From NCBI GenBank assembly GCA_017619535.1, contig JAFZSD010000059.1:1-38005 (forward strand): a stretch of 38,005 nt of DNA, given 5' to 3'. The stretch's first letter is position 1, and the number at the start of each line of letters is the position of its first letter. The notes beneath the pieces were generated by a model. The model did no database searches and was not told where the DNA came from. It saw nothing but the letters and a program-made list of their open reading frames with translations. Source of the stretch: Oscillospiraceae bacterium (GTDB taxonomy: Bacteria > Bacillota > Clostridia > Oscillospirales > Oscillospiraceae). The translations under genes were made by a program, and so were the position numbers. This document shows positions 8,966-16,181 of this stretch, piece by piece.

Positions 8966-9862
8966 TTATATGACTTTATCCGGCTGAGGTTTCAGACATT
9001 CGATGAAGCCGGGGATCTGGGGGTTCGTATTGAGTTTGTTCCATACAAGATCGAACGTCTTGGGAGCAAGTTCTTTCAGTTTTACAAAACTCGTGTGCGG
9101 ACAGTTGGACATCATGTGGTTAATATTGCACACCCCGATGCCCTCGCCGAGCTCGATGAGGATCTCCTGTTCGCGGATATCGCTCACGTACCTGATCTTA
9201 GGTATGACGCCCTGCTTTTTGCACTCGCTCACCCACATGGGTTCTGAAGTGCGTGACTGGGAGTCGCCGTGTTTGACGACAAGGAGAGTCTCGTTGAGGA
9301 AAAGAGATATGGACAGATTGCTCTGGTACGCGTATTTGGATGTGGAAGGTATTATGAGATATGTCTCATATTTGTAAAGAGGGATATTGCGCTGGTTTTC
9401 AAAGCGAACGGAACCCGAGGGTAGTTCGGCAAAGTCTATATCCATGGAGATGAGCTTGTTCCGGATCTCGCTGTAGTCGAGACGTTCGAATACAATCTCC
9501 ACACCCGGATTGCGGTGCGTCATCTCGAAGACGGCATCTCGGATTATCTCGTTCATCATCTGTCCGTCAAGGAGCGCGATCCGAATCAGGCCCTTCTGGG
9601 AACGCGAAGCGTATTCCGCATCTTTAAGGACATCGGAGTAACTGCTGGAGACTTTTGAGAAGAAATCGTACATGGTGCGTCCGGCGTCAGTTATGTTGAC
9701 GCTGTTGTTGCCCCGTATAAAGAGCTTGAATCCCCATTCCTTCTCAAGCTCGTTTATATTCCGGCTCACGGACGACTGCGACAGGAACAGCAGTTCCGCC
9801 GCACGGCTGAAGCTTCCGGATCTTGCGACTGTCAGAAATGAACGTATCTGGATATCCGTCAT
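8966..9862 (-). CDS. LysR-family transcriptional regulator (suf operon)
   Basis: A 298-residue LysR-type regulator of usual length. The winged helix-turn-helix is at residues 1-60 (FLTVARSGSFSRAAELLFLS, then QSSVSRNINELEKEWG), followed by a linker helix and a substrate-binding effector domain from about residue 90 (IRIALLDGQMMNEIIRDAV). The ATG is preceded by GGAAGGTG at 7-base spacing. It lies 25 bases after sufE on the same strand, so it is probably co-transcribed with sufS-sufE; it may answer to cysteine, sulfur or redox status, but that is inference from position. Family members bind T-N11-A sites and usually control their own or a neighbouring promoter. The effector cannot be read from the sequence. 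Confidence 0.92.
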   Translation of the reverse strand: MTDIQIRSFLTVARSGSFSRAAELLFLSQSSVSRNINELEKEWGFKLFIRGNNSVNITDAGRTMYDFFSKVSSSYSDVLKDAEYASRSQKGLIRIALLDGQMMNEIIRDAVFEMTHRNPGVEIVFERLDYSEIRNKLISMDIDFAELPSGSVRFENQRNIPLYKYETYLIIPSTSKYAYQSNLSISLFLNETLLVVKHGDSQSRTSEPMWVSECKKQGVIPKIRYVSDIREQEILIELGEGIGVCNINHMMSNCPHTSFVKLKELAPKTFDLVWNKLNTNPQIPGFIECLKPQPDKVI

Positions 9863-9887
9863 GTGACAACACCTTCCGTTTTCATGA

Positions 9888-10304
9888 TCATTCCGCCTGC
9901 CGGCGGATCTCTGAGATAATGCTTGAAAGCCCGCTTCGGCGGGTGGGGGAGAGCAGATCGGAGACTCCGGCCCGCTCGAATACGAACAGTTCCCCGGAAA
10001 GAAACTCGCCGGCGGTCGCGCCGTTTATGCATTCCCGGAGGATGTACAGCAGCCCGCGGACGATCAGCGTATCGCTGTAGGCTGTGAGTTCGAGCGTTCC
10101 GTCTGAACGTGCCAGATCCAGCCAGACCTGCGACTGGCAGCCCTTTACGAGTCGGTCGTCTGTCATGAACGAAACGTCGGGCTGCTCCAGCATCCCGCCC
10201 AAGGCGATGAGAACGGTGTACCTGTCCAGGTCGTCGTATGCGTCGGCAAAAAGGGCGAGGACCTCGTTCTGACGTTCTATAAACGATCTCGGCTTATCGG
10301 TCAT
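9888..10304 (-). CDS. sufE: SufE-type cysteine desulfuration protein
   Basis: A 138-residue SufE. This family accepts the persulfide sulfur from the SufS active-site cysteine and passes it to the Fe-S scaffold (SufB in Suf systems). The diagnostic motif VKGCQSQVW holds the acceptor Cys56. The start ATG overlaps the sufS stop by four bases (ATGA), a translationally coupled arrangement that also supports the partnership. Length matches the family (about 140). No SufB, SufC, SufD or SufU gene is in the window, so the scaffold must be encoded elsewhere or the pair serves another sulfur transfer. Confidence 0.93.
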   Translation of the reverse strand: MTDKPRSFIERQNEVLALFADAYDDLDRYTVLIALGGMLEQPDVSFMTDDRLVKGCQSQVWLDLARSDGTLELTAYSDTLIVRGLLYILRECINGATAGEFLSGELFVFERAGVSDLLSPTRRSGLSSIISEIRRQAE

Positions 10305-11536
10305 GGCTTTCCTCCGGCAGCGCGGTCGAGTATACTTAGAGCCCTGTCAAAAGCCGTAACGGCAGCCTCAAGTTCATCCTCCGTGTTGTAGAAAGCAGGG
10401 GAAAAACGAAGACTTCCTGTAACGCCGAGAGCCCTGTGGCAGGGAATGGCGCAGTGGGTGCCCGACCGGACCGCGACTCCCTGCTTATCCAGGAGAAGTG
10501 CGGCGTCATAGGGGTGAAAACGGCCGGAGACAACGCTGACGCAGCTTCCACCGGTATCTGACAGTCCGAGTATGCGAACGTCTTTCAGCTGCGACAGCAT
10601 CTCACGGAGACGGGAAGTCAGCATCGTTTCGCGTTCCTCGATGTAGCCGCGGCTAACACTCTCAATATACCTTATCGCTTCATGAAAAGCAACAATCCCG
10701 CCGATATTTGGGGTCCCCGCTTCCAGAAAATGGGGCATCTGTTCATATACCGGCAGACCGTTCCTTATATCTGAGATCATCCCGCCGCCGAGCCGGCAGG
10801 GAACGAGCTCCTCGAAATGCCGCTTGGCGACGTACAGCAGGCCGACGCCGGAGGGCCCCAGCATCTTATGGGCGGAGAGACAGAGGAAATCTGCGCCCAG
10901 TTCGGAAACGTCTATGGGAAACTCGCGCGCCGCCTGTGCGGCGTCGACCAGAACGGGAACGCCCCTCGAATGTGCGAGATCTATCAGGCCCTTTATGTCG
11001 TTGACCGCTCCTGTAACGTTGGATACGTATGTGACGGCGAACAGTATGGTCTCCGGCGTGAGCGCTTTTCCGAGAGCGACCGTGTCGAGCCGCCCGTCCT
11101 GACTGAGAGGTATCTCGACGAAGTTCCCGCCGCGGCGCGTGCACAGATCGAGCCAGGGAAGATAGTTTGAATGGTGTTCCATCGCGGTGGCCACGATTGA
11201 GAAACTGCCGCGCGCCATGTTTTCAGCCCAGGCACGGACTACAGTATTGACAGAGTCAGTCGTTCCGGATGTGAATACGATGCATTCCGGGGAGGGGGCA
11301 CCTATAAAGCGCGCTGCCGCTGCCCTTGCGTCTTCCAGTTTGGCTGTGGATATCTCGCTCAGCGTGTGGATGCCGCGGTGGACGTTGGCGTTATCGAGAG
11401 AGTAGTGCTGTGTGTAAGCATACAGCACCTGCGACGGCATCTGCGTCGTCGCTGCGTTGTCGAGGTATACTAGTTTTTTCCCGTTGACTGTACGGTTCAG
11501 GATGGGAAAGTCTTTACGAATAGAGCAAATATCCAT
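10301..11536 (-). CDS. sufS: Cysteine desulfurase, SufS type (group II)
   Basis: A 411-residue PLP enzyme that converts L-cysteine to L-alanine and leaves a persulfide on its active-site Cys for Fe-S cluster assembly. Visible features are LVYLDNAATTQMP at the N-terminus, ATAMEHHSNYLPW (the cofactor-stacking HH), VDAAQAA, the PLP-lysine motif SAHKMLGPSG (Lys224) and RSGTHCAIP with catalytic Cys362. The short loop around this Cys, and a dedicated SufE next door, place it in group II (SufS/CsdA) rather than NifS/IscS. The ATG follows a modest CAGGT site. It is first in a sufS-sufE-lysR operon on the minus strand, separated from the isomerase operon upstream by a GC-rich hairpin. Confidence 0.94.
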   Translation of the reverse strand: MDICSIRKDFPILNRTVNGKKLVYLDNAATTQMPSQVLYAYTQHYSLDNANVHRGIHTLSEISTAKLEDARAAAARFIGAPSPECIVFTSGTTDSVNTVVRAWAENMARGSFSIVATAMEHHSNYLPWLDLCTRRGGNFVEIPLSQDGRLDTVALGKALTPETILFAVTYVSNVTGAVNDIKGLIDLAHSRGVPVLVDAAQAAREFPIDVSELGADFLCLSAHKMLGPSGVGLLYVAKRHFEELVPCRLGGGMISDIRNGLPVYEQMPHFLEAGTPNIGGIVAFHEAIRYIESVSRGYIEERETMLTSRLREMLSQLKDVRILGLSDTGGSCVSVVSGRFHPYDAALLLDKQGVAVRSGTHCAIPCHRALGVTGSLRFSPAFYNTEDELEAAVTAFDRALSILDRAAGGKP

Positions 11537-11572
11537 GATTACCTGCCATTATATACTCTTTATAAATGCAAC

Positions 11573-11600
11573 GCGGGGAAGCCGGCATCCGGCTTCCCGC
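11573..11600 (-). terminator. Hairpin ending the isomerase operon
   Basis: A 10-bp perfect core (GGGAAGCCGG 11576-11585 with 11589-11598) extended by two pairs past a bulged G, with loop CAT. It stands 13 bases after the small-protein stop; the minus-strand exit is GTTGCATTTATA, only weakly T-rich. Confidence 0.7.
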
Positions 11601-11612
11601 GCAGCTTGGAGG

Positions 11613-12038
11613 CTACTGATCCGTCTGGGCTCCTCCACCGCACAGATTGTCATAGAGCATATCCGCAAGCTCTGAGACGGTCTCTATATATGCGGCTTTG
11701 AACGGATCGAGATAAGCGCCGAGCTGCTTTTTCAGAAGCAGTTCGACAAGGATGATTTTTTCTTTTACGGACGACGAACCCGTGCATTTGAGCGAGACGT
11801 CGCCGCCCAGTCCGCTGCCGCCGGTGAGCCCAAAGATGTGCTTAATGCCCATTTCCGACAGACGTTCGAGGTTGTCTTCGTTTCCGGCGATATCGGCTAT
11901 AAAGAAGCGCAGGCAGATGAAATCATGCATGGCGCTGTAAAAGCCGTTTCTGTCGCCGCCAGCGGCGCAGGCCTTCATTCTCTCCATGCTCGCGTCAGCG
12001 AGTTCATGGGAGTGTTTTATTTCGTCAATAAGGGCCAT
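11613..12038 (-). CDS. Small helical protein coupled to the sugar isomerase-like gene
   Basis: A 141-residue protein I do not recognise. It looks mostly helical and soluble, without signal peptide or membrane segment. An N-terminal helix (ALIDEIKHSHELADASMERM) is followed by FICLRFFIADIAGN, a Gly-rich turn (FGLTGGSGLGGDVSLKC) and a C-terminal helical part (KEKIILVELLLKKQLGAYLD...), ending in CGGGAQTDQ. Its ATG shares one base with the stop of the upstream isomerase gene (TGATG), so the two are almost certainly translated together, and a hairpin closes the operon after it. This points to a subunit, chaperone or accessory factor of the isomerase-like protein, or a second step on the same substrate; the choice cannot be made from sequence alone. 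Confidence 0.75.
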   Translation of the reverse strand: MALIDEIKHSHELADASMERMKACAAGGDRNGFYSAMHDFICLRFFIADIAGNEDNLERLSEMGIKHIFGLTGGSGLGGDVSLKCTGSSSVKEKIILVELLLKKQLGAYLDPFKAAYIETVSELADMLYDNLCGGGAQTDQ

Positions 12039-13561
12039 CAGGCGGTTATGACTTCCAGGCCGAGCACTTTGCCGAGATCGCAGATCTTGTCAAAGCAGTC
12101 GCCGTATACGAGCGGGATGTGATTGCCGAACATGAGCTGCTTGCTGAAGAAATCCTTACCGTTCGCGACTTTGACGTATACGCCGATGCTGCATGAATCG
12201 TCCTTGTATCCGACGCAGCCGGCGACGGTGCCGCGGGCGACGAAGATCTTGCTGCAGGAGGGGTCGATCCTGCACATGGTGACCTCCTGACCGATGTCTC
12301 TTGTAAAGTCATAACGGAGAGTCGCGCCGAAGCCGCTGGCTGTAAACGGGTGGAGGATGTAGGGCTCTGCCGGCGCATCATAGCCGTGCATGCGGTTGTT
12401 TGTGACGGCATGCCAGGTGAGGATCGTGTTTTTCGGATCGTCAAGCTTGAATTCTACGCCATGCTTGGTGCCGACGCCGATGCTCGCGTCCTCGAAGAAG
12501 GTGTTCATGGTCGTGTTGCCCATATAGCTTGGCTTATGGCCGAGCGCCTGGAGGATGGTTTTGCTGACGACCGCCGGGATATCATACTCGCAGGCGGAGG
12601 CGACTCCGCGGGAGTTGTTCAGAGAATGGGTCATGCAGAATGTGATCCGCTCCTGATTGAGTCGGCGTGTTGCGCAGGCGTCGGGGCAGATAGCGCAGAA
12701 GCCGTTGCATTCGAACTCGTCAAGCATCTTGTTCGTCACGTAGTAGCAGATCGTGGACTTGATGACGTCGTCGCGGGTCATCGTGCACTCGTCAGCGCCT
12801 GCGATGAGCTCGTCGGCGAGCTTTTCGATCTCGGCCATTTCCTCGGCAGTGGGATTTAGACCGGCCTTGCCGGGGGTAGTATAGTTCTTGCCGCTGTCCA
12901 GCGGGTGCATGGCGTCGAGATACTCGTGGATGTTCATGTAGGAGAAATTGACGCCGAGCTTTTCGGAGACCTTTTCGAGGCTGACAAAGTTGTCCACGCC
13001 GCTGGGACTTCTGGTGTCGCCGAAGCGGTTGACGCAGAGGACGCGGAGATTCTTCAAAACCTTCTGCGCCCTGAGGACGTCGAGGTAGGCCGCGGTGTCT
13101 TCATATGTGAGGAATGCGTTGACCTTGATACCACGGCCGTTGAGGGAGCCGGCGCAGATCATCTGGAGCGGGTGGTAGGAGGGAAGCAGAACGATGGGCT
13201 TCCCGGACTTCTGAGCGAACGGGATGAGCAGGTCGGTGCATCTGGAGGCGAGATAGATGATATAGACGTCGGTCTTTGCGTCGTCCACCATAAGCTGGTC
13301 TATGAGGGAGTCGGCCACGCGGAACTCCTCGTTTCTGTCGACGACGGTCGTTTCGAGAATATTGAGAGTTTCGATAGGCCTGAGGTTCTTGTCGATGGTT
13401 TCGTTGATTTCCTTGACTATTGCCGCGGAACGCATGAGATCGTATTCCTTGGTGAGCTGTTCGCCGGAGCCTGTCCTGCAGGGCCCTTCAAACACATATT
13501 CGTGATGAAGAGTTGTGATAATGGGCTTTACATTCAGTTTAAGGTCTTTCAGATTTTTCAT
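12038..13561 (-). CDS. L-fucose/L-arabinose isomerase-like protein (COG2407 type)
   Basis: A 507-residue cytoplasmic protein of the FucI/AraA fold. Two Rossmann-like alpha/beta domains (IYLASRCTDLLIPFAQKSGK..., then LRVLCVNRFGD...) precede the catalytic-type C-terminal half. There the stretch ASACEYDIPAVVSKTIL supplies Glu325, and ILTWHAVTNN supplies His384, the usual metal-ligand positions; FARGTVAGC-like text (VARGTVAGC) near 445 is also typical. Members interconvert aldoses and ketoses using Mn or a similar metal; the sugar is not known here. An odd four-cysteine cluster, CNGFCAICPDAC (Cys285, 289, 292, 296), resembles a metal or Fe-S site. GGAG lies 5 bases before the ATG. The gene is coupled to a small protein downstream and is divergent from an OFA transporter, suggesting import followed by isomerisation. 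Confidence 0.82.
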   Translation of the reverse strand: MKNLKDLKLNVKPIITTLHHEYVFEGPCRTGSGEQLTKEYDLMRSAAIVKEINETIDKNLRPIETLNILETTVVDRNEEFRVADSLIDQLMVDDAKTDVYIIYLASRCTDLLIPFAQKSGKPIVLLPSYHPLQMICAGSLNGRGIKVNAFLTYEDTAAYLDVLRAQKVLKNLRVLCVNRFGDTRSPSGVDNFVSLEKVSEKLGVNFSYMNIHEYLDAMHPLDSGKNYTTPGKAGLNPTAEEMAEIEKLADELIAGADECTMTRDDVIKSTICYYVTNKMLDEFECNGFCAICPDACATRRLNQERITFCMTHSLNNSRGVASACEYDIPAVVSKTILQALGHKPSYMGNTTMNTFFEDASIGVGTKHGVEFKLDDPKNTILTWHAVTNNRMHGYDAPAEPYILHPFTASGFGATLRYDFTRDIGQEVTMCRIDPSCSKIFVARGTVAGCVGYKDDSCSIGVYVKVANGKDFFSKQLMFGNHIPLVYGDCFDKICDLGKVLGLEVITA

Positions 13562-13676
13562 TGTTACTCCGTCTCCCTTATTATTGTTTACCGCAGACAG
13601 CGCCGTGTCCGCAGGAAAATCCTTACAATGAAAAGTGTATCAGAAGAGACGGGTTAGCGGGTGCTGATTATTCAAT

Positions 13677-13693
13677 AGGATTATGCATATCCT
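13677..13693. promoter_or_regulatory. Candidate LysR-type operator between isomerase and OFA transporter
   Basis: An inverted repeat AGGAT-N7-ATCCT (centre TATGCAT) lies in the 252-base divergent gap, about 60 bases upstream of the OFA promoter -35 box and 116 bases from the isomerase start. Size and spacing fit LysR-type binding sites, and a lysR gene follows the transporter. No experimental support. Confidence 0.4.
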
Positions 13694-13750
13694 TAATCGT
13701 TCAGACGGACTCCATAACTTTTTTGAGGGGGAGTGATGCAAAAGCGGAAG

Positions 13751-13779
13751 TTAACAGGACGGCCGGGAGGGAGTATAGT
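13751..13779 (+). promoter_or_regulatory. Promoter of the OFA transporter gene
   Basis: TTAACA (13751-13756), 17-base spacer, TATAGT (13774-13779), 34 bases before the ATG at 13814. Confidence 0.68.
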
Positions 13780-13813
13780 GTAAGTGTAATAAGTGATCAG
13801 AGAGGTAAATCAA

Positions 13814-15112
13814 ATGGAACTCAACAGAAACGGAAACATGATAGCGATCAATGCCGAGAGCAAGAAGGCCGGGATCGGCACCGCGGGCCGTATGTCCGTG
13901 GCGGGCTGCCTGCTCGTTCAGATCTGCGTCGGCATCATATATCTGTGGAGCGTTCTGAAGTCCTCCGTCATCGCGAGCCTCTCCATGTCCACGGCGACCG
14001 CCGGAATGATGGCGTCCTACATGCTGATGGCCTTCGTTACCGGCGCTCTCATCGGCGGCATCCTCACCGACCGCAAGGGCCACCGCTTCACCTGCATGCT
14101 CGGCGTCGCGGTCTTCGCCGCCGGCATCACTTCCAGCGCTCTCATCACCGCCGCGAACTCGGGCCTGCTGGTCGTGACCTACGCAGTCCTCGGCGGCATC
14201 GGAAGCGGCATCGCTTATTCCTCCTGCATCAACTGCATTCAGAAGTGGATGCCCGACCGCAAAGGCCTTGCCTCCGGCCTTGCGATCGGAGCGTTCGGCT
14301 TTTCCACCGTTATATTCGTCCCCGTCATGCGCGCTGTCATGAGAGTGTTCACAAACGCCGACGGCGCCGTGAACTTCACCGGCGTGTTCGGTTCCCTCGG
14401 AATCGCGTTCTTCGTGCTCGGCATGGCCGGCTGTCTGATGATCCGCCGCCCGGCCGTGACCACAGCCGCCGCCGCGGTGAAGAAGACCGACGACTACACC
14501 TTCGCCCAGGCGATCCGCAGCAGCAAATTCTGGTGCATCTTCTTCATCGTGTTCTTTATTAACGGCGCATGGAACATCGTTACCCCCATGATCTACGATC
14601 TCGGCCTCGGCCGCGGCCTCACTCCCGAGACTGCCGCTCTGGCTCTGTCCCTCACCGGTATCGCGAACACCGCCGGCCGCATCCTCATGGCTACGCTTTC
14701 CGACAGGATTGGCAGGACCAAGACGATAACCATCCTTTCCCTCATGACCGTTGCGGCGTCCCTGCTGCTCATCCGCGTGACAGGCGCGGGCTACGTGGTC
14801 GTCATCTGCGCGCTGGCGTTTGCCTACGGCGGACCTTCCTCCATAAACGCGGCGTTCACGACCGACTGCTTCGGCACAAAGCACTGCGCAGGCATCTACG
14901 GCGTCATCATGCTGGCACTCGGAGCCTCCTCGCTGTTCTTCAACATGCTCGTCAGCACCGTGCTCGGCGGCAACATCGAGATTTCCCTCGTGGTCGGCGC
15001 AGCTTCCGCTCTGATCCCCATCGTTCTCAGCGGAGTGATGCTCAAGGATCATACCGGCTACTTCACGCTCCCGTTCCTCGCTCCGCAGCCCAGCAATTAC
15101 AAGGCTGCTTGA
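13814..15112 (+). CDS. MFS transporter, oxalate/formate antiporter (OFA) type
   Basis: A 432-residue membrane protein with twelve predicted helices. The ATG at 13814 is preferred to an in-frame GTG at 13793 because AGAGAGGT lies 8 bases before it. OFA-like features are VQICVGIIYLWSVL in helix 1, GGILTDRKGHR in the helix 2-3 loop, and GGIGSGIAYSSCINCIQKWMPDRKG-type text in helix 4 (read as GGIGSGIAYSS, then KWMPDRKG). The second half repeats the loop motif as LSDRIGRTKT. OFA proteins carry small mono- or dicarboxylates or related anions, often as antiporters. Divergent from the isomerase-like operon and followed by a lysR gene, it is the likely importer for that pathway. The short soluble N-terminus (~30 residues) is unremarkable. 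Confidence 0.88.
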   Translation: MELNRNGNMIAINAESKKAGIGTAGRMSVAGCLLVQICVGIIYLWSVLKSSVIASLSMSTATAGMMASYMLMAFVTGALIGGILTDRKGHRFTCMLGVAVFAAGITSSALITAANSGLLVVTYAVLGGIGSGIAYSSCINCIQKWMPDRKGLASGLAIGAFGFSTVIFVPVMRAVMRVFTNADGAVNFTGVFGSLGIAFFVLGMAGCLMIRRPAVTTAAAAVKKTDDYTFAQAIRSSKFWCIFFIVFFINGAWNIVTPMIYDLGLGRGLTPETAALALSLTGIANTAGRILMATLSDRIGRTKTITILSLMTVAASLLLIRVTGAGYVVVICALAFAYGGPSSINAAFTTDCFGTKHCAGIYGVIMLALGASSLFFNMLVSTVLGGNIEISLVVGAASALIPIVLSGVMLKDHTGYFTLPFLAPQPSNYKAA

Positions 15113-15142
15113 GGACAACTTGATAGATACTGTACCGATATT

Positions 15143-15176
15143 AACTGCGGCCGCGCTTGTGAGCACGGCCGCAGTT
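15143..15176. terminator. Hairpin after the OFA gene, overlapping the lysR promoter
   Basis: A perfect 11-bp inverted repeat AACTGCGGCCG (15143-15153) with CGGCCGCAGTT (15166-15176) and a 12-base loop, 30 bases after the OFA stop. No T-run follows, so it is either a weak terminator or an operator: its loop contains most of the lysR -35 box. Confidence 0.55.
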
Positions 15177-15186
15177 GTGGTATAAT
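15157..15186 (+). promoter_or_regulatory. Promoter of the LysR regulator of the isomerase locus
   Basis: TTGTGA (15157-15162), 18-base spacer, perfect TATAAT (15181-15186). It lies 35 bases before the lysR ATG and inside the inverted repeat at 15143-15176, a place where bound regulator or hairpin could affect it. Confidence 0.62.
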
Positions 15187-15220
15187 TAAACAAAACGATA
15201 CCCCGGACGGTGACAGCGAT

Positions 15221-16102
15221 ATGAACAGTACACAGCAGAAATGCTTTATGGAGGCAGCAGAGCTTCTGAATTTCACCGCTGCCGCAGAGCGGCTCTACAT
15301 ATCCCAGCCCGCGCTGAGCCGCAATATCTCCGCGCTGGAGGAAGAGTTGGGCGTCATGCTCTTTCTGCGCAGAAACAACGTCCTGAGCCTCACGCCGGGC
15401 GGAGAGATACTTTACCGCTGGATGAAGGAGAATGCGGAATCGCTGGAAAAAGCGCGCAGAGAGGCCGCAAGGGCCAACGCAGAGGGGCGGAACAGGCTGG
15501 TCATCGGTTTCGTCGAGAGCGAGACGATGTCTGAGCACGATTCCAGGACTATAGCGGCGTTCCGGCAGAAGCACCCGGAGATCGATCTTACGATAGTACA
15601 TCTGCACGCCCGTGAGATAATCCGTCACCTGACGGAGCAGCGCCTCGACATCGCCATCATGATCGGTACGGCCGCATACGGAAACCAGAGGCTCCAGTAT
15701 CTGGAGAGCGCAAACTACCGCCGCTGCGTCGGAGTATCTATTACGCATCCGCTTGCTGGCGAGGACTGCGTCTGGCTCAAGGATTTTGCTGACGACACCT
15801 TCCTCAGCCTTCGCGAGGATGCCTCGCCTACATTCACGCCAATGGTCAAAGAGGTCTGCAGTGAGGCGGGATTCACACCGCACATCGTGGAGCTCGACAG
15901 CATCTGGGAGGTCGTCTCCGCGGTGGAGTCGGGAAAAGGCGTCGCTCTGCTGGTGGACAATCATACGGCCGCGTTCAACCCGCTCATAAAACTCGTGCAT
16001 ATCCACGACTGTTTCCCCGTCAGCCTTATATGCGTCTGGGACAGGCTGAACGCGAACCCCAGCATCGCAGAATACCTGGAGATATACAAGAGCACGGAAT
16101 GA
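15221..16102 (+). CDS. LysR-family transcriptional regulator (isomerase/OFA locus)
   Basis: A 293-residue LysR-type regulator. The winged helix-turn-helix occupies residues 1-60 (FMEAAELLNFTAAAERLYIS, then QPALSRNISALEEELGVMLF), with a linker helix rich in Glu, Ala and Arg, then an effector-binding domain from about residue 90 (RLVIGFVESETMSEHDSRTI). The ATG has a weak GGTGA site 8 bases upstream. It lies immediately after the OFA transporter on the same strand, but has its own promoter. By position it probably controls the transporter and the divergent isomerase operon in response to the imported compound. A long convergent hairpin separates it from the next MFS gene. It differs from the LysR of the suf operon, so the two are not recent duplicates. 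Confidence 0.92.
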   Translation: MNSTQQKCFMEAAELLNFTAAAERLYISQPALSRNISALEEELGVMLFLRRNNVLSLTPGGEILYRWMKENAESLEKARREAARANAEGRNRLVIGFVESETMSEHDSRTIAAFRQKHPEIDLTIVHLHAREIIRHLTEQRLDIAIMIGTAAYGNQRLQYLESANYRRCVGVSITHPLAGEDCVWLKDFADDTFLSLREDASPTFTPMVKEVCSEAGFTPHIVELDSIWEVVSAVESGKGVALLVDNHTAAFNPLIKLVHIHDCFPVSLICVWDRLNANPSIAEYLEIYKSTE

Positions 16103-16123
16103 CGTCTGCATCAAATAAGCCGC

Positions 16124-16154
16124 AAGGCCCTGTATCGCTGCGATACAGGGCCTT
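16124..16154. terminator. Bidirectional terminator between lysR and MFS genes
   Basis: A perfect 14-bp stem AAGGCCCTGTATCG (16124-16137) with 16141-16154 and a three-base loop, between two convergent genes. TTT follows on the plus strand. Confidence 0.85.
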
Positions 16155-16181
16155 TGACTGTATTGGATATTTATATGGTTT

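Noticed and set aside
11536..11560. TATAAT close upstream of sufS as a promoter
   Set aside because: It sits about 12 bases before the start codon with no -35 box at proper spacing, and would leave almost no leader for the ribosome binding site.
12905..13657. A 250-codon plus-strand frame opposite the isomerase gene
   Set aside because: Val/Asp/Glu-rich mirror of the minus-strand codons, with no family resemblance and no ribosome binding site.
13751..16114. A 787-codon open frame on the minus strand opposite the OFA and lysR genes
   Set aside because: Its translation is rich in His, Asp, Glu and Gly and shows no fold; it is a shadow of codon bias in the true plus-strand genes, which have family motifs, promoters and ribosome binding sites.
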